DNA of 64,000 bases from Dokdonella immobilis (GTDB taxonomy: Bacteria > Pseudomonadota > Gammaproteobacteria > Xanthomonadales > Rhodanobacteraceae), in the NCBI RefSeq assembly GCF_900115085.1, contig NZ_FOVF01000005.1:163132-227131 (forward strand). The letters are read 5' to 3'. Made by a program: the position numbers and the translations under genes. This document shows, piece by piece, positions 1 through 11,258 of this stretch (position 1 is the stretch's first letter; each line of letters begins with the position of its first letter). The notes under the pieces were generated by a model. The model saw only the letters and a program-made list of their open reading frames with translations, made no database searches and had not been told where the DNA came from.

Positions 1-2135
<2,135 letters not shown>

Positions 2136-2299
2136 CGCTCGAGCGAGAGTCTTCGGGCAGCGAAGTCTAGCATTCGATGCACGGCTGCCGGTCCTGTCCG
2201 CCCTCTTGAGCGGCGGCCGGAGCGCGACGTTCCGCCGCTCCAGGTCGTCCTGAGCCGGTTGAAGCCGGGTTCGGACGACGGGGTTCCATCGACACCGGC

Positions 2300-2305
2300 T
2301 ATAAT
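2300..2305 (+). promoter_or_regulatory. Possible -10 element upstream of fumC
   Basis: A perfect TATAAT lies 40 bp before the fumC ATG in the divergent spacer between the CNNM gene and fumC. No convincing -35 hexamer sits 16-18 bp upstream, so this is only a candidate. Confidence 0.3.
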
Positions 2306-2344
2306 CGCCGACCCTTCCTTCCGATCATTCTCCAGGATCCAGCG

Positions 2345-3739
<1,395 letters not shown>

Positions 3740-3912
3740 GCGGGCCCCACGAGACTATTGAGGGCCTCTGATCGTTCCGGGGCGCAAATTCGGCCCGATT
3801 CTTGCTAGAGGCCGGTGCGCCAGCGTGGCCTATGGCACATGCCGGAATTCTTCAGACAGCACAGCGTTGCAGAAATGATTTCCCGAAATGGATGGATAGT
3901 GGAGTGATTCAG

Positions 3913-4767
3913 ATGAACAAGCGTTTTCTCCTGCTGATGGCGTTGCTCGCCAGCAGCGCCTTTGCGCAGCAGAACACCGACATCAGTGCGGAGCAGTTCA
4001 CCAGTGGCGATGCCAATGGGACATTGTCGGCTCTCGGTCGCCAGGCGGCCGCCTCCGGCAAGCGGCTGGTCGTGACGGCACCGCAGCACTGGCACGCGCA
4101 GATTGCCGCGAAGATCCGTGCCGGCGGTAACGCCGATGTCGTCCTCAAGGACGGCTTCTACGAGACCGTCCTCGTGCGCATCGAGGACAAGGCCGCTGAA
4201 CCGGCCAGGCCTGAACCGAAGCCCGAGGCGACAGTCAAGGCGGAGCCCAAGCCCGCGCCGCCACCGGCACGCGCCAATACCCAGCCGGCCCCGCCACCGC
4301 CACCGCGTGTAACCGAAGCGCCTGCTCCGGCACCGGTAGTCGAGCGCGCGCCGCAGACGCCGCCACCGGCAGCCGCTCCGGCGGCATCACCGCCGCCCGC
4401 GCCCGTCGAAGCCGCTCCCGAGGCTGCACCGATTCCCGCGGCAGCCGCCACCGAAGCACCCGCAGCAACCGTGGACCCATCGGCGCCGGTCATGCTTCAG
4501 GCAGCGGAACCGGGCGACACCGATCCGGTCCGTTCGACCCTCGAGAAGCGCTACAACGAAGGCAAGCGGATCACCGAGCTGCTCGAGACCTCGGCGTTGC
4601 GGCGCGGCGACCTGATCTACACGGCCAAGGGTGCGGCCGTCGTGGTTCGGCGCGAAGGCAGCCGGCTCCTGCGTTTCTGGCTGGTCGGCGCGCTCAATCT
4701 CAACCAGATCGGCATCGGCAGCGATGGCGTCAACAAGTACAAGGTATTGAGCGGCAAGCTCGAGTGA
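3913..4767 (+). CDS. Exported Pro/Ala-rich protein of unknown function
   Basis: A 284-residue protein with a clear signal peptide (MNKRFLLLMALLASSAFAQ, cleavage after AFA) and therefore likely periplasmic. A short N-terminal domain (about 20-95) is followed by a very long Pro/Ala/Glu-rich linker (about 97-190) and a compact C-terminal domain (about 195-284) rich in charged residues. The linker may span the periplasm or peptidoglycan, but no SPOR, LysM or OmpA motif is visible. The ATG at 3913 was chosen because it starts the signal peptide; an upstream in-frame start at 3802 would bury it. The gene ends before a strong bidirectional terminator. I do not recognise the family. Confidence 0.75.
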   Translation: MNKRFLLLMALLASSAFAQQNTDISAEQFTSGDANGTLSALGRQAAASGKRLVVTAPQHWHAQIAAKIRAGGNADVVLKDGFYETVLVRIEDKAAEPARPEPKPEATVKAEPKPAPPPARANTQPAPPPPPRVTEAPAPAPVVERAPQTPPPAAAPAASPPPAPVEAAPEAAPIPAAAATEAPAATVDPSAPVMLQAAEPGDTDPVRSTLEKRYNEGKRITELLETSALRRGDLIYTAKGAAVVVRREGSRLLRFWLVGALNLNQIGIGSDGVNKYKVLSGKLE

Positions 4768-4843
4768 TTGCCGGTCCGGGCGAGCCGTTCGCCCGGACCG
4801 ACGCACGTTCGGTCCACTGGCCGAACGAAGCCTGGAAAGCGAA

Positions 4844-4877
4844 GGGCCCGACGCTGGTGACAGCGTCGGGCCCTTTC
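4844..4877. terminator. Bidirectional rho-independent terminator
   Basis: A perfect 13-bp stem (GGGCCCGACGCTG / CAGCGTCGGGCCC) with a GTGA loop sits between convergent genes. It is followed by TTTC on the plus side and preceded by GAAAGCGAA on the other, so it could stop transcripts from both sides. Confidence 0.85.
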
Positions 4878-4887
4878 GTCATGCGTC

Positions 4888-5859
4888 TCAGCTGGAAGTT
4901 TCGATGCGTGAGCGGCGCAGCCAGATTGCCGCAACGATCAGCGCCGTGCCGACGATCGCGCCGACCCAGACCCCCGGCGTAGCCAGCAGTCCATAGACGT
5001 GGGACGGGCTGAATACCTCGAGCATGTCGTCCCCGCGGAACACATTGCGGGTGAGGCGGAACTTCTCGCCGCCGTCCTCGAGCCACCAGCCCGGCATGAT
5101 GCCGAACAGCAGCCGCGAGATGACGTCCTTGTAGAGGAACTCCTTGCTCAGGTGCGGCAGGCCCATCAGGCCGATCCAGCTGTTGGCGATGAACGCGAAC
5201 AGGGGGACCAGCACCGCCCACAGGAACGGTTTGCTGCGAGCATAGGCCGACCAGAACAACAGCCATCCGACGGTCGGCAGGGCGACCAGGGCATCCACCG
5301 GCAGGGTCAGCAGGAACCGCCAGAACAGTCCGAGCGTGTGCGAAGCGCCGATCGCAGGGAGCGGATTGATGCCGTGCAGCAGGGCCCAGATCCCGACGAT
5401 GACCAGCAATACGATGTAGGCAAGCGTGGCGATGGCCATCGAGATCAATGGGGCCAGCAATACCGCGGCGGCTACCTTCGACAGCACCGTCGAGGTATCG
5501 GAGACCGGCAGCGACTTCCAGAACAGCACGCTGCGGTCGCGGCGGTCGTCGTACAGGGCGCCGAGCAGGTAGAAGAACACGACAAAGAAGAACACCACGC
5601 AGAGCAGGCCCGCCAGCGCGACATAGGCAACGTCGAGGCCCGTACCCGCATGCACGAAGTCGCCGCTGCTCATGCGCTCGGAAATCTCGCGCCAGGGAAT
5701 CCCGCCATTGACCTCGATTCGGGAAGCCGCGCTTTCGGCGACGACGATGCCGAGCAGGGTCAGCAGCAGCATGACCCCGCTGACCCAGATCGGCGCCCAG
5801 TAGAAGCCGCCCTTGTGCTCCCAGTACTCGCGTTTGACCAGCCATCCAAACGTGTTCAT
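4888..5859 (-). CDS. ABC-2 type transporter permease
   Basis: A 323-residue polytopic inner-membrane protein, last gene of the GntR-controlled operon. Hydrophobic segments lie near residues 27-45, 80-105, 130-165, 180-205, 215-235 and 290-312, matching the six-helix ABC-2 permease pattern. The N-terminal MNTFGWLVKREYWEHKG is typical of permeases encoded beside GntR/YtrA regulators. It begins inside the stop of the ATPase gene (ATGA overlap at 5856-5859). It presumably forms an exporter with that ATPase. The substrate is unknown; related operons have been tied to cell-envelope stress or antibiotic response. Confidence 0.85.
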   Translation of the reverse strand: MNTFGWLVKREYWEHKGGFYWAPIWVSGVMLLLTLLGIVVAESAASRIEVNGGIPWREISERMSSGDFVHAGTGLDVAYVALAGLLCVVFFFVVFFYLLGALYDDRRDRSVLFWKSLPVSDTSTVLSKVAAAVLLAPLISMAIATLAYIVLLVIVGIWALLHGINPLPAIGASHTLGLFWRFLLTLPVDALVALPTVGWLLFWSAYARSKPFLWAVLVPLFAFIANSWIGLMGLPHLSKEFLYKDVISRLLFGIMPGWWLEDGGEKFRLTRNVFRGDDMLEVFSPSHVYGLLATPGVWVGAIVGTALIVAAIWLRRSRIETSS

Positions 5860-6713
5860 GCGTAGGTTCCTTTCATGGTGGCGACGAACAGGTCGACGAT
5901 GCTCGGTTTGTGCATCTCGCCCAGCTCGGCCAGGCGCGAGCGGTCGACCCCGTCAAAGAGGAAAATCGACTTGCCGAAGATCTGGCGCTCGCTGAGCGGA
6001 TTGAGCGCGCGCGCCGCCTCGGCCTTGTCCGGATTGACCATGATTTCCGAATAGCGATCGGCCACTTCGTCCATCGACGCGTCGAGGACGATCCTGCCAT
6101 CGCGAATGAAGATCAGGTCGGTCAGGATGTGCTCGACTTCCTCGACCTGGTGGGTGGTGACGATGATCGTCTTGTTCTCGTCGAAGTATTCCGAGAGCAG
6201 GTTCTCGTAGAAGGTCTTGCGATAAAGGATATCGAGGCCCAGGGTCGGTTCGTCGAGGACGAGGACACGGGCGTCGATGGCCATGACCAGGGCCAGGTGC
6301 AACTGCACGATCATGCCCTTGGACAGTTCGCGAACGCGCATGTCCTTCCGGATCTTGGTGTGGCCCAGGTAGGCTTCGCACTTCTCGCGCGAGAAGCGCG
6401 GATGCACGCCGGCGACGAAATCGATGGCCTGGCCGACCCGGATCCAGCGCGGCAGGACGGCGACATCGGCGATGAAGCAGACCTGCTCCATCAGCTTGGG
6501 GCGGTCCGTGCGCGGATCGAGGCCGAGAACCGACAGCTCGCCGTCGAATTCGCTGAGTCCGAGGATGGCCTTCAGCGCCGTGGTCTTGCCGGCCCCGTTC
6601 GGACCGATCAGGCCGACGATGCGGCCGGCTTCGATCTCGAAATCGACGGCATCGAGGGCGACGGTGGTTCCGTATTTCTTGCTCAGTTTTCGCGCGTGGA
6701 CGACAGCACTCAT
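5856..6713 (-). CDS. ABC transporter ATP-binding protein
   Basis: A 285-residue ATPase that drives the neighbouring ABC-2 permease. Walker A is GPNGAGKTT (residues 37-45) and Walker B with the catalytic Glu is VLVLDEPTLGLD. The H-loop lies in IIVTTHQVEEVEH. The signature motif reads LSKGM instead of LSGGQ, a variant also found in other members of this GntR-linked group. The start at 6713 overlaps the GntR stop as ATGA, and its own stop overlaps the permease start the same way. An upstream extension of the frame runs through the regulator and is not coding. Confidence 0.92.
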   Translation of the reverse strand: MSAVVHARKLSKKYGTTVALDAVDFEIEAGRIVGLIGPNGAGKTTALKAILGLSEFDGELSVLGLDPRTDRPKLMEQVCFIADVAVLPRWIRVGQAIDFVAGVHPRFSREKCEAYLGHTKIRKDMRVRELSKGMIVQLHLALVMAIDARVLVLDEPTLGLDILYRKTFYENLLSEYFDENKTIIVTTHQVEEVEHILTDLIFIRDGRIVLDASMDEVADRYSEIMVNPDKAEAARALNPLSERQIFGKSIFLFDGVDRSRLAELGEMHKPSIVDLFVATMKGTYA

Positions 6714-7084
6714 TGCGCATTCCCCTCGTGTTTCGGTGCGTGCTTGATCAGCGTTTCCAGATCGAGGCCCATGCGTTCGAGACGGGCATGCAGCGGCGGC
6801 CATTCCTCGGTCAGAAAGCGCTCGCGTTCGGATTTCAGCAGGGCGCTCCGCGCCCCTTCGGTGACGTACATGCCCAACCCTCTTCGTTTTTCCACGAGGT
6901 TCTCGTCGACGAGTTCCTGGTAAGCCTTGGATACGGTGATCGGATTGATCTGGAAATCCGCTGCGACCTGGCGAACCGAGGGCAGCGCATCTCCCTGCTT
7001 GAGCACACCGTCGAGGATCATCGCCACCACGCGGTCGCGTAGCTGACGATAGATCGGTGTGTTGTCGTTCCAAACCATGCTCAT
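6710..7084 (-). CDS. GntR-family (YtrA-type) transcriptional regulator
   Basis: A 124-residue winged-helix protein. The DNA-binding domain fills residues 1-75, with PIYRQLRDRVVAMI, LPSVRQVAADFQINPITVSK and the wing EKRRGLGMYVT. Only a short helical tail follows, the hallmark of the YtrA subfamily, which lacks a large ligand domain. The start at 7084 (MSMVW) has AAGGAA about 9 bp upstream; a second Met at 7078 is possible. It is coupled by overlap to the ABC ATPase. The palindrome over the operon promoter at 7489-7517 is the obvious candidate operator, which suggests autoregulation. Confidence 0.92.
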   Translation of the reverse strand: MSMVWNDNTPIYRQLRDRVVAMILDGVLKQGDALPSVRQVAADFQINPITVSKAYQELVDENLVEKRRGLGMYVTEGARSALLKSERERFLTEEWPPLHARLERMGLDLETLIKHAPKHEGNAQ

Positions 7085-7088
7085 TGGC

Positions 7089-7460
7089 TTATTCCTTGAT
7101 CGCGCGTGGCAGCAGCTTGCCAAAAGAATAGTAGGGCATGTCCAGACGCACATGAGGAAGGGCCGGCATGCCGAGGGCCGGTACGCTGGCCGAGGTCGAT
7201 GCCACGAGGAATTCGCGTGCCGGTTCGGCCTGAGCAGGCGCGTCGGCGCGCACGACGACGACCGGGAGCGTCGGGATCTCGACCGAAGCGCGAACCATGA
7301 CGGTCGGCAGCGTCGGGATGACCTCGGCGGGGCGCGCCGTGGCAACGGTAGCAGCCGGGGAGGTCAATTCCCTGGAGCTCGTGCCGGCCAGGCCCAGCGA
7401 GCCGACGATGGCGGCAATGGCCAGGGCAAGCATCAGGCGGGTATGGATCGTGCGGTTCAT
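7089..7460 (-). CDS. Small exported protein leading the GntR/ABC operon
   Basis: A 123-residue protein with an N-terminal hydrophobic signal or anchor (LMLALAIAAIVGSLGLAG). Two copies of a short motif follow: VIPTLPTVMVRA and EIPTLPVVVVRA, around residues 48-73. The start at 7460 is supported by GGGAGG nine bases upstream. It ends 4 bp before the GntR start, so it is the first gene of the operon and directly downstream of the operator/promoter. No domain is recognised. Its position suggests an accessory or sensing role for the transporter, but that is inference. Confidence 0.75.
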   Translation of the reverse strand: MNRTIHTRLMLALAIAAIVGSLGLAGTSSRELTSPAATVATARPAEVIPTLPTVMVRASVEIPTLPVVVVRADAPAQAEPAREFLVASTSASVPALGMPALPHVRLDMPYYSFGKLLPRAIKE

Positions 7461-7488
7461 GGCGACCTCCCTGAGGTCATTTGATGAG

Positions 7489-7531
7489 TTAGTGTTGTAG
7501 GCAACTATAACACCTAAACTCGGGGTGTCAA
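7489..7531 (-). promoter_or_regulatory. Promoter and palindromic operator of the GntR/ABC operon
   Basis: On the minus strand a consensus -35 TTGACA (7526-7531) is separated by 16 bp from the -10 TATAGT (7504-7509). An imperfect palindrome (TTAGGTGTTATAG / TACAACACTAA, 7489-7517) covers the -10 box. This arrangement fits repression by the GntR protein encoded two genes downstream. The region is AT-rich against its surroundings, as expected for a regulatory site. Confidence 0.75.
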
Positions 7532-7540
7532 GGGGGAGCC

Positions 7541-7764
7541 GGGATTCGGGATTGGGGATTCGGGATTCGGAACGACCAGCGGCGCGCCCGAACCTGACGG
7601 CGGCGCAAATCCGGTTGGCCTTGCGCCCCTCGCAGGAAGTTTCGGTTTGGATTTCCGTTGCGGATTGCCGGGCGCCTATGGCTTGATGGTCCCGAATCCC
7701 GAATCCCGAATCCCGAATCCCGAATCCCGAATCCCGAATCCCGAATCCCGAATCCCGAATCCCG
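7541..7764. repeat. Inverted heptad-repeat arrays (GGGATTC / CCCGAAT)
   Basis: Bases 7541-7570 hold about four GGGATT-type heptads. Bases 7691-7760 hold ten perfect tandem copies of CCCGAAT followed by CCCG. The arms are complementary and enclose about 120 bp of unremarkable sequence, so a long hairpin is possible. The right array runs directly into the ribosome-binding site of the glutathione peroxidase gene. Confidence 0.9.
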
Positions 7765-7781
7765 TCCCAAGGAGTCCAAAC

Positions 7782-8354
7782 ATGCCCCGCATCCTGTTCG
7801 CCCTGTGCCTGCTTGCAGCCAGTGCCGCCTCGCACGCCTGCAGCGACCTGCTGTCCGCCGAATTCCGGCCGCTGGCCGGCAAGGAGAAGGTCGATCTTTG
7901 CAAGACCTATGCGGGAAAGGTGTTGCTCGTGGTCAACACGGCGAGCAAGTGCGGATTCACGCCGCAGTACGATGCGCTCGAGAAGCTGCATGCGACCTAT
8001 GCGGACCGCGGTTTCGCCGTGCTCGGCTTCCCGTCCAATGATTTCGCCGGCCAGGAGCCGGGCACCGAGGCTGAAATCAGGGAATTCTGCACACTGACCT
8101 ACGGCGTCAAGTTCCCGATGTTCGAGAAGGTCCACGTCAAGGGCGAGGACGCCGATCCGTTTTACCAGAAGCTTGCCGCCGCGTCGGAAGGCCGTGCCCC
8201 GACCTGGAATTTCTACAAGTACCTGATCGACCGCAACGGCAACGTCGTCGCCGACTTCGCCAGCAAGGTCAAACCCGACGACAAGGCGCTGGTGGCGAAA
8301 ATCGAGGCGTTGATCGACGCCTCTGAAGAGGGTTCAGGCAGCGTCAAACATTAA
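7782..8354 (+). CDS. Exported glutathione peroxidase family protein
   Basis: A 190-residue thiol peroxidase of the glutathione peroxidase fold, reducing hydrogen or lipid peroxides with thioredoxin or glutathione. The catalytic Cys57 lies in NTASKCGFTPQY, with the partner Gln in FPSNDFAGQEPG and Trp-Asn in PTWNFYKYL. It uses Cys rather than selenocysteine. An N-terminal signal peptide (MPRILFALCLLAASAASHA) predicts export to the periplasm, unlike cytosolic BtuE. The start at 7782 has AAGGAG seven bases upstream; earlier in-frame starts read through the heptad repeat and are rejected. Confidence 0.9.
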   Translation: MPRILFALCLLAASAASHACSDLLSAEFRPLAGKEKVDLCKTYAGKVLLVVNTASKCGFTPQYDALEKLHATYADRGFAVLGFPSNDFAGQEPGTEAEIREFCTLTYGVKFPMFEKVHVKGEDADPFYQKLAAASEGRAPTWNFYKYLIDRNGNVVADFASKVKPDDKALVAKIEALIDASEEGSGSVKH

Positions 8355-8381
8355 GGAGGGTCTGATCAGGTAGCAGAGTCG

Positions 8382-8613
8382 TCATGGCGTTCAGAAATTT
8401 TTCCAAATGTGTCGCGTGGCTTAGTGAAGCCGGGTTGCCTTGACGAGGCGCGCGGTGCATGTGGGGAGCCTTCTGGACGCCACCTTTTCAGCATCCAGTC
8501 AATCAGTCAGGCGACGCCTGCCTGCGCGCAGATCCTTGTTGCGTCGACCTGAAAGACGGCCAGTCTGTCTGCGTCGACGCGTCGCGATCTGCACACAGGC
8601 AGGCGTCGTGACG
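8382..8613. repeat. Dispersed repeat, copy A, with nested hairpin core
   Basis: About 230 bp similar to 31549-31769. The match is strongest from AGCCTTCTGGACGCCACC (8467) to GTCGTGACG (8613). The core 8513-8607 folds on itself: GACGCCTGCCTG pairs with CAGGCAGGCGTC (12 bp), then GCAGATC with GATCTGC, then GCGTCGAC with GTCGACGC. Apparent frames across it share translated similarity with copy B but lack a plausible start, so I treat it as a non-coding repeat. It fills much of the 638-bp gap between gpx and sat-cysC. Confidence 0.8.
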
Positions 8614-8838
8614 ACTTCGCTGCTTGATCAGACCCCACGTAACAGTGCGTTTCCACTGAGCGCGCTCGCCGTAATGTGTGCGGGCTGCACAAATGTATCG
8701 TCAATTATGGTGCATGGTCCGCACGCGCTGCTTCAGGCTGTTCCCGAGGTTTGTTCTATGTACGTGCGCCGTTTTGCGAAGGACCTGTCGATCGTCCGAG
8801 TTCAGTCAACCTGCGCATTCGCATGCAGCTCGCATTTC

Positions 8839-8913
8839 GTAGGAGCAGGCTTCAGCCGCGATGCTCTTCGTCTGCTGAGCGAGAAGCATCGCGGCTGAAG
8901 ACGCTTCCTGCGG
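8839..8913. repeat. REP-like inverted pair (GTAGGAGC...CTTCAGCCGCGA)
   Basis: A perfect 16-bp inverted repeat (CTTCAGCCGCGATGCT at 8850-8865 and its complement at 8885-8900) is flanked by GTAGGAGC and GCTTCCTGC. It resembles the repetitive extragenic palindromes known from Pseudomonas and Xanthomonas, here arranged as a BIME-like pair. Confidence 0.75.
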
Positions 8914-8955
8914 GGGCAATCCGCTGGCAGGTGCGGGTCGGGGTCGCTTCTGCAG

Positions 8956-8990
8956 CTCCCCATTCCCCATTCTCCATTCCCAACTCCCGG
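8956..8990. repeat. Heptad-type repeat (CCCCATT) next to sat-cysC stop
   Basis: CTCCCCATTCCCCATTCTCC and a following TCCC-rich stretch are the same heptad family as at 55561 and 57125, here only 3 bp from the end of the minus-strand sat-cysC gene. Confidence 0.7.
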
Positions 8991-8992
8991 CT

Positions 8993-10714
8993 TTATTGTG
9001 CCGGCCGTATCAGTCCGAGCGCCTCGAGCTTGAGCACGATCTGCTGCACCGCCTGGTCGGGCGGCAGGCTGGTGGTGTCGATGCGCATTTCCGGGTTCTC
9101 GGGCACTTCATAGGGGTCGCTGATGCCTGTGAATTCCTTGATCTTGCCGGCGCGGGCGAGGGCGTAGAGGCCCTTGCGGTCGCGGCCCTCGCAGGTCTCG
9201 AGCGGGGTCGAGACATGGATCTCGACGAACACGCCGCCGGCGCTGACGTTTTCTCGGACGATTTCGCGCGAGCCCTTGTAGGGGGCGATAGGCGCGCAGA
9301 TCGCGATGCCGCCGTTCTTGGTGATCTCGGCGGCCACGAAACCGATGCGCTGCACGTTGAGGTCGCGGTGCTCCTTGGAGAAGCCAAGCTCGCTGGACAG
9401 GTTCTTGCGCACGATATCGCCGTCGAGCAGGGTGACCGGACGCGTGCCGAGCTCGAGCAGACGCACCAGCAGCGCATTGGCGATGGTCGACTTGCCCGAG
9501 CCGGAAAGTCCGGTGAAGAACACCGTGAAGCCCTGCTTGTGGCGGGCCGGATGGGTCCGGCGCAACTCCTCGATGACTTCCGGATAGGTGAACCAGTCCG
9601 GGATGTCGAGTCCTTCCTGCAGGCGCCGGCGCAGTTCGGTGCCGGAGATATTGAGGACGGTGTCGCCGTCCTTCACTTCATCGGTCGGCATGTACTGCGC
9701 GCGTTCCTGCACGTAGACCATTTCCTGGAACGGCACCATCGTGATGCCGAGTTCGGCCTGGTGCTCGGCGACCAGGGCCTGGGCGTCGTAGGGGCCATAG
9801 AACGGCTTGCCGGAGCTGTCCACGCCCGGGCCGGCGTGATCGCGTCCGACGATGAAGTGCGTGCAGCCATGGTTCTTGCGGATGATCGCGTGCCACAGGG
9901 CTTCGCGCGGGCCACCCATGCGCATGGCCAGATGCAGCAGGGCCAACGTCGTGGTCTGGTCCGGGTAGTGACGCAGCAGTTTCTCGTAGCAGCGCACGCG
10001 CGTGTAGTGGTCGATGTCGCCGGGCTTGGTCAGGCCGACGACCGGATGGATGAGCAGGTTGGCCTCGGCGATCTGTGCCGCGCGGAAGGTCAGTTCGAGG
10101 TGCGCCCGGTGCATCGGATTGCGCGTCTGGAAGGCGACGATGCGCGACCAGCCCAGCTTGGCGAACAAGGCGCGCAATTCAGCCGGCGTCGAACGCAGAT
10201 GGCTGAAGTCGTAGTGACGCGGCAGTTCAAGGCCATGCAGCCTGCCGCCGATGTAGACCGGATGGCTGCGCTCGAGCAGGTGACTGACGCCCGGGTGCTT
10301 GCGATCGATGGTGCCGAAGACCTTCTCGGCTTCCAGCGCGCGGTCGGGTTGCCAGCGGTCCTCGACGTCGAGGATGGCAAGCACGACCCCTTCCGGATCG
10401 CGCAACGCGATCTGCCGGGCATCGCCGATCGCATCGGCGAATTTCTGGTCGACATCGAGGGTGATCGGCATCGGCCACAGGCTGCCGTCGCTCAGGCGCA
10501 TCTGGTCGCGTACCGACTCGTAGTCAGCGCGGACCATGAAGCCGCGCAGCGGGGAAAAGGCACCGGTCAGCAGCATTTCGAGGTCGCACAACTGGCGCGC
10601 GGTCAGGTCCCAGGAAGGCAGCGAACCGGCTGCATGCTTGAGTGATTCGACTTCGGCGGCCGGAACAAGGCCATCGACGAGGTGGCCACCATGGGGAGCG
10701 ATCAGCTGGGACAT
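8993..10714 (-). CDS. Bifunctional ATP sulfurylase / APS kinase
   Basis: A 573-residue fusion for sulfate activation: sulfate and ATP give APS, then PAPS. The N-terminal sulfurylase of the homomeric type (about 1-385) has QTRNP (196-200), HRAH (202-205) and GRDHAGPG (290-297). The C-terminal APS kinase (about 393-573) has the P-loop GLSGSGKST (402-410) and a DGD motif (431-433). The enzyme is distinct from the heterodimeric CysDN type. No cys genes flank it. PAPS could feed assimilation or sulfation of polysaccharide made by the ugd/gmd region nearby; the latter is only inference. It starts at an ATG at 10714. Confidence 0.93.
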   Translation of the reverse strand: MSQLIAPHGGHLVDGLVPAAEVESLKHAAGSLPSWDLTARQLCDLEMLLTGAFSPLRGFMVRADYESVRDQMRLSDGSLWPMPITLDVDQKFADAIGDARQIALRDPEGVVLAILDVEDRWQPDRALEAEKVFGTIDRKHPGVSHLLERSHPVYIGGRLHGLELPRHYDFSHLRSTPAELRALFAKLGWSRIVAFQTRNPMHRAHLELTFRAAQIAEANLLIHPVVGLTKPGDIDHYTRVRCYEKLLRHYPDQTTTLALLHLAMRMGGPREALWHAIIRKNHGCTHFIVGRDHAGPGVDSSGKPFYGPYDAQALVAEHQAELGITMVPFQEMVYVQERAQYMPTDEVKDGDTVLNISGTELRRRLQEGLDIPDWFTYPEVIEELRRTHPARHKQGFTVFFTGLSGSGKSTIANALLVRLLELGTRPVTLLDGDIVRKNLSSELGFSKEHRDLNVQRIGFVAAEITKNGGIAICAPIAPYKGSREIVRENVSAGGVFVEIHVSTPLETCEGRDRKGLYALARAGKIKEFTGISDPYEVPENPEMRIDTTSLPPDQAVQQIVLKLEALGLIRPAQ

Positions 10715-11258
10715 CGAGTTTCCTGGCTAGTGGGTCAACGGGACAGTACCTGCCAGCCACGTCTTCGGCGCGACGCGGAGCAGGCGCCGGACGGCGGGCC
10801 CGGCATGGGTATCGAGCGCGGATGGAGCGCGGCACTGCGGTGAAACGACCGCGGGGCAGTGCCGGAGCCCGGGGATTATAAGGCCTTGCGCATTCTTTTG
10901 CGGTGCGCGCATCGGCCGGGTCGGGTTTTGCTCGACAGAAGAGCACCATCGGAGTGGCCAAGGGCCGGCCCCGGATTGTGCCAGGCCATTACCGGCTCGG
11001 CTCCGGCATGGCCGAATGCCCGAAAACGCGGCCGGGTGAACAGAATTTTCCGGATCGTTCAGGAGAATCCGGGAACCCGCGCGCCGCTTCGCGTTCTCAA
11101 GGGTCAGCAGGGGCGTCAAGGTACAGGGGGCCCAGGCAGGAATGCCGGTGTTTGCCATCAAAGGCGACCACCGCCACAATATGCGGCCCGCTTGCCCCAC
11201 GGATTCTGTCGGGCGGCCAGCAGCCGTCCTCAATCGTTTTACCCAGGAGCTCTCATAA
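10715..11258. other. Divergent spacer between sat-cysC and FKBP gene, no gene seen
   Basis: This 544-bp gap holds no convincing coding frame. For the minus strand, a TATAAT (complement at 10875-10880) could be the -10 of sat-cysC, with a poor -35. For the plus strand a better promoter lies at 11152-11180. I see no riboswitch-like or repeat structure. Confidence 0.5.
11152..11180 (+). promoter_or_regulatory. Candidate sigma-70 promoter of the FKBP gene
   Basis: TTGCCA (11152-11157), a 17-bp spacer, and CACAAT (11175-11180), about 80 bp upstream of the start codon. Confidence 0.5.

Noticed and set aside
7691..7764. Tandem repeats suggestive of a CRISPR array
   Set aside because: The unit is 7 bp with no spacers and no cas genes nearby; it is a simple heptad tandem.
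8513..8607. The repeat core as an integron attC site
   Set aside because: It folds like one in outline, but the GTTRRRY core sites and integron gene context are missing, and copy B lies in unrelated context.
8440..8898. A 152-codon plus-strand frame over the dispersed repeat
   Set aside because: It crosses both the foldback repeat and the REP pair, with Arg-rich composition and no ribosome-binding site.
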